64,000 bases of DNA from Microscillaceae bacterium (GTDB lineage: Bacteria > Bacteroidota > Bacteroidia > Cytophagales > Microscillaceae), in assembly GCA_025054775.1 (NCBI GenBank), contig JANWZA010000031.1:38139-102138 (forward strand), given 5' to 3'. Shown here piece after piece: positions 34,342-41,590 of the stretch; position 1 is the stretch's first letter; each line of letters begins with the position of its first letter. The translations under genes were made by a program, and so were the position numbers. The notes beneath the pieces are model-generated. The model saw only the letters and a program-made list of their open reading frames with translations, was not told the DNA's origin and ran no database searches.

Positions 34342-36627
34342 ATGTTTGCAAAGTCATTAGTTTACAAAAAAATACTTACCTACTTTCAAAAGTTTTGGAG
34401 TGTTGCTTTCTACAATTTTCCATTACAATTATTGATTTTTAATATCAAAAAAAATCAAATTTTATTGCTTTTATGGCTTTTTTTAATAGGCATAGTAAGT
34501 GAGAGTTTAGGGAGAATTGTAGGCTTGCCCTATTTATTTTTAGAACCCGAGTATGTTAATGAAGTAAATTTTGTAAGTTTCTTCATTTTAGGAGTATGTT
34601 TAGGTATCTTTACTATGTGTTACCATATCACCTGCTTTTTGTTAGATGCACCTCGCTTTCGGTTCGTGGCTTGCTTACCTACTCCTTTCATTAAGTTTAT
34701 TATTAACAACAGCACTGTTCCTGCCGTATTTATTGTAATTTATACTTATAAAGTAATTGATTATCAAATTATTGATAATGAATGGCATGAAGTTGTATTA
34801 CGAATTTTAGGGCTAATTATAGGTTTTAATTTGAGTGCCTTATTCCTAATGGCTTACTTTATAAGTACAAACCGCGATATTTTTAAGCTACTAGCTACTA
34901 AAATAGACAAACGTCTAAAACGTACTAAAACACTAAAAGTGAATGTATTAGCCAACCTTAAAGGCGATAAACAAGAATACCTTCGGGTAGATTATTACCT
35001 AAATAATTGGCTCAGAGTAGAAAAAAATAACCAAAATTACTTGATTGACAAGGCCCTCATGTTACGGATTTTTAAGCAAAACCATATCAATGCAGTTATC
35101 ATTCAAACTTTTTTATTTTTTACCATTTTGCTACTAGGTGGGCTAAGCGAATATACTTATTTTCAGTTGCCTGCGGCGGCAAGTTTAGTGCTATTACTCA
35201 CACTAATTCTTATTGTTTCAGGAGCATTTTATTTTTGGCTTAAAGGGTGGGCTGTATCAGTAGCTATTTTGCTGTTGCTATTTTTTAATTATGCTTTTAC
35301 TAATCATTGGATTGTGAGTACCTACCAAGCATTTGGGCTGAACTACAACATACAAAAAGCGGATTATCAAATCTATAACCTGAAAAAAATTACTCAAGAT
35401 AGTATTTGCCAACACGATAAAAAGCAAATGCTTCAAGTACTAGAGAATTGGAAAAGGAAGTGCCAACGTGATAGCCTGCATAAACCTACGCTCATATTCC
35501 TGAACGTTACAGGCGGTGGGCAACGTTCTGCTATGTGGACCTTCCGAACTTTACAATATTTAGATAGTCTCTGGAAGGGTAAATTTTTTCGCCATACCGT
35601 ATTAATTACAGGTGCCTCAGGAGGTATGGTAGGAGCGGCATACTTCAGGGAATTGTACTTACAAGCCCAAACTAATCCAAACATTCGCCCTTGGGAATAT
35701 AAATACTGGGAAAATTTAGGCAAAGATAATTTGAATGCTGTTGCTTTTAACTTGATAATCAATGACTTGTTTCTAGGCTTTGATACCTTTAACTACAGTG
35801 GGTATGCTTATCGAAAGGATAGAGGATATGCCTTCGAAGAGCAGTTGAATAAAAACACCGAGTTTGTACTAGATAAGCCCCTGCATAGCTACCGCCAACC
35901 TGAAATGTTAGCACAAATTCCTATGCAGTTACTTGCTCCTACCATCTTAAACGACGGCAGACGACTCTATATTTCTCCCTTAAACTTTTCTTTTATGACT
36001 TTACCCGAACCCAAATTTACCAATCATAAAATTCATGGTGTAGAATTTTTACGACTATTTGAAGCTCAAAATGCCCCTAATTTACGTTTCTTAACTGCCC
36101 TTCGCATGAATGCAACTTTCCCCTATGTAACTCCTAATGTAAGCCTTCCTACTATACCTACCATGGAAATCATGGATGCGGGACTTTCAGACAATTATGG
36201 TGTAGGGGATGCTGTAAAGTTTTTGCATATTTTCAAAGATTGGATTGAAAAGAATACTTCCAGAGTAGTTTTTGTGGCTATTCGTGATACAAGAAAAAAG
36301 GCCGCTATTACTGCCACCATAGGTGAATCGCTTTTAGCACGTATATTTGCCCCATTGGGTAGTTTATATACCAATTGGGAAAACATTCAAGATATGAATA
36401 ATGACAAATTAATAGAATATGCACAATACTGGCTCAAAATACCTATAGAACGCATTGATTTACAGTATATTGTAAAAGGCAGGAAAATCAATACCAAACA
36501 TTATGAAAAACGTGCCTCGCTAAGTTGGAGACTTACCGAACGTGAAAAAGAGAGTATTTTTAGGAGTATTTACCTTCCCGAGAACCAAGAGGCAATTCGC
36601 CAGTTAGCCAAATTATTATCCCGATAG
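34342..36627 (+). CDS. membrane-anchored patatin-like phospholipase
   Basis: A 761-residue protein: an N-terminal half with about five or more transmembrane helices (to about residue 330), then a patatin domain. The lipase motifs are present: glycine-rich oxyanion loop TGGGQRSA, nucleophile Ser426 in GASGG, and catalytic Asp612 in a DAG triad (MDAGLSDNYG) instead of the usual DGG/DGA. Predicted to hydrolyse acyl esters of membrane lipids at the inner membrane. The start ATG 34342 is chosen because the alternative TTG at 34282 lies inside the upstream terminator. No partner gene is adjacent. Confidence 0.85.
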   Translation: MFAKSLVYKKILTYFQKFWSVAFYNFPLQLLIFNIKKNQILLLLWLFLIGIVSESLGRIVGLPYLFLEPEYVNEVNFVSFFILGVCLGIFTMCYHITCFLLDAPRFRFVACLPTPFIKFIINNSTVPAVFIVIYTYKVIDYQIIDNEWHEVVLRILGLIIGFNLSALFLMAYFISTNRDIFKLLATKIDKRLKRTKTLKVNVLANLKGDKQEYLRVDYYLNNWLRVEKNNQNYLIDKALMLRIFKQNHINAVIIQTFLFFTILLLGGLSEYTYFQLPAAASLVLLLTLILIVSGAFYFWLKGWAVSVAILLLLFFNYAFTNHWIVSTYQAFGLNYNIQKADYQIYNLKKITQDSICQHDKKQMLQVLENWKRKCQRDSLHKPTLIFLNVTGGGQRSAMWTFRTLQYLDSLWKGKFFRHTVLITGASGGMVGAAYFRELYLQAQTNPNIRPWEYKYWENLGKDNLNAVAFNLIINDLFLGFDTFNYSGYAYRKDRGYAFEEQLNKNTEFVLDKPLHSYRQPEMLAQIPMQLLAPTILNDGRRLYISPLNFSFMTLPEPKFTNHKIHGVEFLRLFEAQNAPNLRFLTALRMNATFPYVTPNVSLPTIPTMEIMDAGLSDNYGVGDAVKFLHIFKDWIEKNTSRVVFVAIRDTRKKAAITATIGESLLARIFAPLGSLYTNWENIQDMNNDKLIEYAQYWLKIPIERIDLQYIVKGRKINTKHYEKRASLSWRLTEREKESIFRSIYLPENQEAIRQLAKLLSR

Positions 36628-36892
36628 CCTACCCAAAAATAAACCTCCTAAGTGGGAGTGCTTTGAAAATAGATCCTACCTTCCTTTTTAGTCTAACTAA
36701 GAGCAATTTTTTTAGTAAATATTTTGCTTTTTAAGCTAAAAAAATTATTTTTGTCAAAGTAAAGATTATGTTTACTCTTCAGTATGATTGCCTAAAACCT
36801 TACCACCTTTTTTTAGGTTTTAATTTTAATTATATTATTTTTCAAAACTATAACTATCTCAATTCTACTTCACTCTAAAACAAAACAAGGAT

Positions 36893-37192
36893 ATGGAAAA
36901 CGGTCAAAAAGTTTTATTTGGAGTTATTACAGGTTTATTAGCAGGTACGGTAATAGGGCTGTTATTAGCTCCTAATAAGGGCGAAGAGACACGCCAAAAG
37001 CTATTAGAGACTGCTAAAAACCTGAAATTAGATACCGAGAGTTTGAAGCCTACTTTAGAACGTTTAAGCGATTTAACTAAAACTGCAATAGATACCATTT
37101 CAGAATATGCTACAAGGTATCTATCCAAAGCACAGCCTTCAGAAAAGGCAGAAGCTGCAAAGACAGAAGCTGCCTTAGCAAAAGAAAATTAA
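36893..37192 (+). CDS. YtxH-domain protein
   Basis: A 99-residue protein with a single N-terminal glycine-rich hydrophobic helix (VLFGVITGLLAGTVIGLLLAP, about 6-26) followed by KGEETRQKLLETAK and an amphipathic helical tail with a short Ala/Lys/Glu repeat (AEAAKTEAALAKEN). This matches YtxH-like proteins, often stress-linked membrane proteins of unknown mechanism. It is 98 bp upstream of citrate synthase on the same strand. Confidence 0.85.
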   Translation: MENGQKVLFGVITGLLAGTVIGLLLAPNKGEETRQKLLETAKNLKLDTESLKPTLERLSDLTKTAIDTISEYATRYLSKAQPSEKAEAAKTEAALAKEN

Positions 37193-37290
37193 TTTCTTTT
37201 AACTTTTTAATTTTTAGCTCAAGCCTAAACATAGGCTCGTAAGTAAATTTTTACTAAACATACACTTTTACCCAAAAACTATTAACTTCT

Positions 37291-38574
37291 ATGTCAAATT
37301 TTGCAGAAATTACATTAGAGGGCAAAACTTACCAGCTGCCTATAGTCATAGGTACAGAGGGCGAAAAAGCGATAGATATTACCAAGCTACGCGACATGAC
37401 GGGATACATAACCCTTGACTCAGGCTACAAAAACACAGGAGCCACCAAAAGTGCTATTACCTTTTTAGATGGAGATAAGGGAATATTACGTTACCGTGGC
37501 TATCCTATAGAACAATTAGCCGAAAAGTCCTCGTTTTTGGAAGTAGCCTTTTTACTTATCTATGGCTACTTGCCCAAAGCCGAAGAGTTGAAAAAATTCG
37601 TTTACGAGGTTACTACACATACTTTGGTAAACGAGGACGTGAAAAAAATCTATTCAGGGTTTCCTGTAAATGCTCACCCTATGGGCGTATTATGTGCTTT
37701 GGTTTCTTCGCTCTCAGCTTTTTATCCTATTCCTACTGACATTAAGAATACAGAAATCGTAGATTTAACTATCTACCGTTTATTAGCCAAAGTACCCACA
37801 TTAGCAGCCTGGACTTACAAAAATTCACAAGGGCATCCCGTAAACTATCCTAAAAATAATCTGAGCTATGCCGCTAACTTCCTTCATATGATGTTTAGCC
37901 TTCCTGTAGAAGATTATGAGGTAAATCCTGTAGTGGCTGATGCACTAGATAAATTACTCATCTTACATGCGGACCACGAACAGAACTGCTCTACCTCAAC
38001 GGTTCGCTTGGCAGGCTCTTCTCATGTTACACTCTATGCTGCTATTGCAGCAGGAATTAGTGCTTTGTGGGGACCCTTGCATGGCGGAGCAAACCAAGAG
38101 GTATTAGAAATGTTAGAGGCAATACGAGCTGATGGCGGTAACGTGAAAAAGTATATTGAAAAAGCCAAAGATAAAAATAGTGGCTTCCGATTGATGGGCT
38201 TCGGACATAGAGTTTACAAAAACTTTGACCCACGTGCCAAAATTATTAAAAAAGCCTGCGACGATGTGCTGAAAGCCCTAGGCGTACACGACCCTATTCT
38301 TGATATCGCTCAAGAGCTAGAACAAGCCGCCTTGAATGATAGCTACTTCATAGAACGGAAATTGTATCCTAATGTAGATTTTTACTCAGGTATCATCTAT
38401 AAAGCCATCGGTATTCCTACCAACATGTTTACTGTAATGTTTGCCATAGGTAGATTACCTGGTTGGATTGCTCAGTGGCGAGAGATGCGCCTTGATGGCG
38501 AGCCTATTAGCAGACCAAGACAAATCTACATAGGTGAAAAACAACGCGATTATGTACCTATTGATCAACGTTAA
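37291..38574 (+). CDS. gltA: citrate synthase
   Basis: Condenses acetyl-CoA and oxaloacetate to citrate, entry to the TCA cycle. Catalytic residues sit at family positions: His near 226-229 (HADHEQN), His264 (GPLHGGANQE) and Asp363 (NVDFYSG); the CoA/substrate motif FGHRVYKNFDPRA is intact. With 427 residues and an N-terminal beta-rich extension it is the hexameric type of Gram-negative bacteria. A clear terminator follows at 38634-38672. Confidence 0.97.
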   Translation: MSNFAEITLEGKTYQLPIVIGTEGEKAIDITKLRDMTGYITLDSGYKNTGATKSAITFLDGDKGILRYRGYPIEQLAEKSSFLEVAFLLIYGYLPKAEELKKFVYEVTTHTLVNEDVKKIYSGFPVNAHPMGVLCALVSSLSAFYPIPTDIKNTEIVDLTIYRLLAKVPTLAAWTYKNSQGHPVNYPKNNLSYAANFLHMMFSLPVEDYEVNPVVADALDKLLILHADHEQNCSTSTVRLAGSSHVTLYAAIAAGISALWGPLHGGANQEVLEMLEAIRADGGNVKKYIEKAKDKNSGFRLMGFGHRVYKNFDPRAKIIKKACDDVLKALGVHDPILDIAQELEQAALNDSYFIERKLYPNVDFYSGIIYKAIGIPTNMFTVMFAIGRLPGWIAQWREMRLDGEPISRPRQIYIGEKQRDYVPIDQR

Positions 38575-38633
38575 TCAATTTTTAGCCTTGAAAAGCAATA
38601 AACCTCAGTAATTCTAATTGCTTCTATTTGTTC

Positions 38634-38672
38634 AAAAAAACCTTTGCAAATCTAATTTGTAAAGGTTTTTTT
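38634..38672 (+). terminator. intrinsic terminator of citrate synthase
   Basis: A-run and ACCTTTGCAAAT pair with ATTTGTAAAGGT (one G-T wobble), small loop, then seven T. It lies about 60 bp after the citrate synthase stop. Confidence 0.8.
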
Positions 38673-38716
38673 ATCCATACCAACTACTAGTAATAACTCA
38701 CTAAACTCAAATATAT

Positions 38717-38830
38717 GGCATTGTTAAAATAGTATAGATAAATCATTATTCCATTCAAACATTAAAAGTCTAACTGAATAGAATAGCATATAAACAACTT
38801 GCAAAAATTCTATACAAAATTAACAATAAC
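38717..38830 (-). mobile_element. MITE-like inverted-repeat element, copy 2
   Basis: A 114-bp element in the opposite orientation to the copy at 26-228. Its ends are GGCATTGTTAA...GTATAGAT (38717-38739) and, reverse-complemented, GTTATTGTTAA...GTATAGAA (38808-38830). The body shares ACTTTTAATGTTT and the whole end segment with copy 1, which carries an extra central stretch of about 90 bp. No clear target-site duplication is seen. It sits just upstream of the Fur-family gene promoter. Confidence 0.6.
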
Positions 38831-38849
38831 AAAATCAAAAAATGAGAAA

Positions 38850-38884
38850 TTGCATGCTTTTTTCAAAAAAAAGTTTTATATTTG
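38850..38884 (+). promoter_or_regulatory. putative promoter of the Fur-STAS-SUMF1 operon
   Basis: TTG at 38850-38852 and TATATTTG at 38877-38884, 24 bp apart, precede the ATG at 38916 by 31 bp. It begins 20 bp after the MITE-like copy 2. Confidence 0.4.
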
Positions 38885-38915
38885 CTTACTTGATTAAAAT
38901 CCAATTTTTTGTTTT

Positions 38916-39380
38916 ATGGCGCTTAACCCTAATGTTTACCAAGAAGTAAAAGCTATTTTTACAGCGTACTTAGAAAGTAAACAGCTTCGCAAAACCCCTG
39001 AAAGATTTGCCATTTTAGAAGAAATTTACACGCGTAGTGGGCATTTTGACGTAGAAGACCTCTATATTAGCATGAAAAATAAAAACTACCGAGTGAGCAG
39101 AGCAACTGTTTATAATACTTTGGATATTTTAGTAGACTGTGACTTGGTAGTTAAGCACCAATTTGGCAAGAATTTAGCTCAATATGAGCGAGCTTATGGT
39201 TACAAGCAACACGATCACCTAATCTGCATGGATTGCCATAAAGTCTTAGAATTTTGCGACCCACGCCTTCAAAACATCCAAAATTTAGTAGGGGAACTTT
39301 TAGAATCACAAATCGTGCATCATTCTCTTATCTTTTACGGCAGGTGTAATAAAAAACAATGCGAAAATAGACCAAAATAA
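38916..39380 (+). CDS. Fur-family transcriptional regulator
   Basis: Metal- or peroxide-responsive repressor of 154 residues. Winged-helix DNA-binding region 20-85 ([15 protein letters not shown] is the recognition helix), then a metal-binding dimerisation domain. Structural zinc ligands Cys104/Cys107 (ICMDC) and Cys144/Cys149 (RCNKKQC) and regulatory His43, His99 and His101 are visible. Whether it senses iron (Fur), peroxide (PerR) or zinc cannot be told from the sequence. It is first in a tight operon: the STAS gene starts 5 bp later. Confidence 0.92.
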   Translation: MALNPNVYQEVKAIFTAYLESKQLRKTPERFAILEEIYTRSGHFDVEDLYISMKNKNYRVSRATVYNTLDILVDCDLVVKHQFGKNLAQYERAYGYKQHDHLICMDCHKVLEFCDPRLQNIQNLVGELLESQIVHHSLIFYGRCNKKQCENRPK

Positions 39381-39385
39381 CACTC

Positions 39386-39733
39386 ATGGAATTTACTCAT
39401 CAATTGAAAGACAATGTCTTAATTATCAACTTCATAGGTTCACTTATGGAACTTTTGCGAACCGAACCATTATTAGATATGATTGACCAACATATTGCCC
39501 AAGGTATTCTTAAATGTGCTATCAATTTAGAAAATCTTAACTTTATCAATAGTACAGGTATTTCTACGCTTATTGTTATTCTCACGCGTTTTCGTAACAA
39601 GGGCGGTGAAGTACTACTAGCAAAACCTTCGGAGCATATTCAGAAATTACTCATTATGACCAAGTTACAATCTATGTTTACCATTGCCCCCGATGTTGAT
39701 ACAGGCATTCGTATGTTGAATGGAAATGCTTAA
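39386..39733 (+). CDS. STAS-domain protein (anti-sigma factor antagonist-like)
   Basis: A 115-residue single-domain protein of the SpoIIAA/RsbV type. The phosphorylation loop reads FINSTGI (Ser56, Thr57), so the usual second Ser is Thr. In known partner switches such a domain is phosphorylated by an anti-sigma kinase, but none is encoded nearby. It lies between the Fur-type regulator (5 bp upstream) and the SUMF1-type gene (11 bp downstream). Confidence 0.85.
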   Translation: MEFTHQLKDNVLIINFIGSLMELLRTEPLLDMIDQHIAQGILKCAINLENLNFINSTGISTLIVILTRFRNKGGEVLLAKPSEHIQKLLIMTKLQSMFTIAPDVDTGIRMLNGNA

Positions 39734-39744
39734 AATTGTAAGCC

Positions 39745-40503
39745 ATGAGAAACAAGAGGACTAATTTGAGTATCTTTTCGCTTATCGCTGTGTTGGGATT
39801 GGGTGCATTTTTTTGTCTAAATCAAAAAAATACACAAAATATATTGCAATTGCAGGAACAAGATATGATTTGGGTGCAAGGGGGAGAAACTAAAATCGGA
39901 TTTGAGCAAGGACAAGATAATGAAAAGCCTGTATTTTACCAGTATATTAACAGCTTTTGGATAGATAAAAGTCCTATTACTGTAGGGCAATTTAAGAAGT
40001 TTATCAAACTTACGCGCTACGTTACTGACGCTGAAAAACAAGAGAAGGGTTATTTTTTAGATAGCCTTACACAAATCTTGGTACCTATTCCAAGAGCAAG
40101 CTGGCTCTACCCATGGGGAAGAGAAAAACCACAAGCCATTGATAGCCAAATAGTTACTCAAATTAGTTGGAATGATGCAAAAGCTTATGCCACTTGGCTA
40201 GGTAAACGACTTCCTACTGAATTTGAATGGGAACTTTTGTTACAAAATCAAAAAAAATATGCTGTACAATTTCCTAGCCACCATACTACTCTATGGTTTT
40301 GGTCTGAAAATTTTTTTAGAATGTACCAGGAGACAGGCTACCGCAAACATCGCTTAAACGAAACAAAAACCTTAAAAGGTGGAAAAATTTGGGACGCACA
40401 AGCCCAAAAATACCTACAACGCCCCTCACTACGGCTACATTTCTCACCTGAAGTAAGTTGTGCTAATTTTAGCTTCTTTTGTGCCAAAGATGCTGAGAAG
40501 TAA
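39745..40503 (+). CDS. SUMF1 (formylglycine-enzyme-fold) protein
   Basis: A 252-residue exported protein with an N-terminal hydrophobic segment (about 9-24) and an FGE-sulfatase/SUMF1 fold: MIWVQGGETKIG, INSFWIDKSPITVGQFKKF, VTQISWNDAKAYATWLGKRLPTEFEWE. The catalytic Cys pair of true formylglycine enzymes is not in its usual context: the only late cysteines are in SCANFSFFCA. It is thus more like structural members such as GldJ/GldK, though short. Last gene of the Fur-STAS operon. Confidence 0.82.
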   Translation: MRNKRTNLSIFSLIAVLGLGAFFCLNQKNTQNILQLQEQDMIWVQGGETKIGFEQGQDNEKPVFYQYINSFWIDKSPITVGQFKKFIKLTRYVTDAEKQEKGYFLDSLTQILVPIPRASWLYPWGREKPQAIDSQIVTQISWNDAKAYATWLGKRLPTEFEWELLLQNQKKYAVQFPSHHTTLWFWSENFFRMYQETGYRKHRLNETKTLKGGKIWDAQAQKYLQRPSLRLHFSPEVSCANFSFFCAKDAEK

Positions 40504-40561
40504 TACTTTTGAGAATATGATATGAGTAGTTTAATCATTTTCACTAACCTCTTCTTCGTCC

Positions 40562-41194
40562 TTAACGGATATAAAGAATGGGAATACTTACAAGAAAAAG
40601 AGCGATACTAAGATAAAGAAAATAATCCTCTACGTAGTCTTTCTCGTATATTCGTACTACTAAATTGCACGATTGACGGTCTAAGTAAGCTCCCCAAGAA
40701 GTATTATTATTAAAGTTACTAGATTTTTCTACTAGTATTTTAGGCACAAAAGTACCCACGGTATCGGCTATAAGATAGTCGTAAGTTCTTTCTACAGTTT
40801 CGGTCCAATCGTAACCGTAGTCGTAGTAAAAATCCCCAATAAGTCTAAAATAGGGGCGTTTTAGGGTATCGCATAGTTCTAATTCTACATACACATCGTT
40901 ACGTTCCTTGGTTGAAATGGAAGTGTACATCTCTATAAAATGAACTTTACCTTTTTTCGTAATCTCAAACTTGGGCAAAAAAACTTCTTGTGTATCAGGA
41001 GCAGTAAGCAAGTCAATAGAACGCTCTGCAATTTTATGTGCGTTTGTTAGGCTAAAAGTGTCAAGATACATTGCGAAACTTAAAAAAGATAGCAACCAGC
41101 ACAATAATGCTAACCACTTATTATATCGAGCATTTTTTAATCTTTTTTCTCTCTCGGAGGCTATTCGGGCAGCGTGGTCTATTGACTTTCGCAT
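40562..41194 (-). CDS. hypothetical protein with two membrane helices
   Basis: Not recognised. 210 residues from ATG 41194: a charged cytoplasmic N terminus, a helix at about 27-44, a long extracytoplasmic beta-rich domain (about 46-188) with many aromatic residues (FYYDYGYDWTETVERTYDY), and a second helix at about 190-208. A longer reading frame from 41290 would add 32 Cys-rich residues that overlap a different coding remnant, so the shorter start is chosen. Convergent with the SUMF1-type gene. Confidence 0.6.
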   Translation of the reverse strand: MRKSIDHAARIASEREKRLKNARYNKWLALLCWLLSFLSFAMYLDTFSLTNAHKIAERSIDLLTAPDTQEVFLPKFEITKKGKVHFIEMYTSISTKERNDVYVELELCDTLKRPYFRLIGDFYYDYGYDWTETVERTYDYLIADTVGTFVPKILVEKSSNFNNNTSWGAYLDRQSCNLVVRIYEKDYVEDYFLYLSIALFLVSIPILYIR

Positions 41195-41237
41195 GGGCTT
41201 TTCAAGGATTGCTTTCTTACAAAGATACACAAAAAAA

Positions 41238-41510
41238 TTACAAGGGCAAATTTTTAGGCAGTGACGAAGCAAAAAAGCACAATTTTTCACTGATAGATTT
41301 CAAATCATATCCTAAAAAATAGTGGCATAAGGATATTTCTTGTGCAATACTTTTCGTACCCAATTTTCCTGCCAAAAAGCTATAGAGCAATACCATAAAC
41401 GTGTCCCAATTGGCATCTACCCAATTGTTTTCTTTCCATTTATACCCATAGCGAGCATAGTACTGCTTGTCGTGTTGTAAAGCAGGAGAGGTATTTTTGG
41501 TAATTTTGCC
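41238..41510 (-). pseudogene. 5'-truncated coding remnant, 90 codons
   Basis: Minus-strand frame open from just after a TAG (41511-41513) to a TAA at 41238-41240. Its 90 residues look like real protein (SPALQHDKQYYARYGYKW, WVDANWDTFMVLLYSFLAG, SIAQEISLCHYFLGYDLKS) yet there is no start codon before residue 39. The open frame begins about 6 bp beyond the truncated MITE-like copy 3, so the missing 5' part was probably lost at that junction. The family was not recognised. Confidence 0.5.
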
Positions 41511-41516
41511 CTACTT

Positions 41517-41560
41517 GTTGAAATGGAATAATGATTTATCTATACTATTTTAACAATGCC
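41517..41560 (+). mobile_element. MITE-like element, copy 3, truncated end
   Basis: About 44 bp matching one end of the element at 26-228 and 38717-38830. Bases 41523-41560 are identical over 38 nt to the reverse complement of 38717-38754, including the terminal inverted repeat that ends TTTTAACAATGCC. The other end is missing. It sits between a decayed gene and the 3' end of the 757-residue exported protein. Confidence 0.6.
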
Positions 41561-41590
41561 AAAACATCAAATAGCAGAATGCTTAGCTTT

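Noticed and set aside
36793..36822. TAAAACCT / AGGTTTTA 8-bp inverted repeat before the YtxH gene
   Set aside because: Short stem, 14-nt loop, no T-run at its 3' side and far from any stop; not called as a terminator or operator.
37192..37290. AGCCT/AGGCT hairpin between the YtxH gene and citrate synthase
   Set aside because: Five-base stem without a T-run; likely chance.
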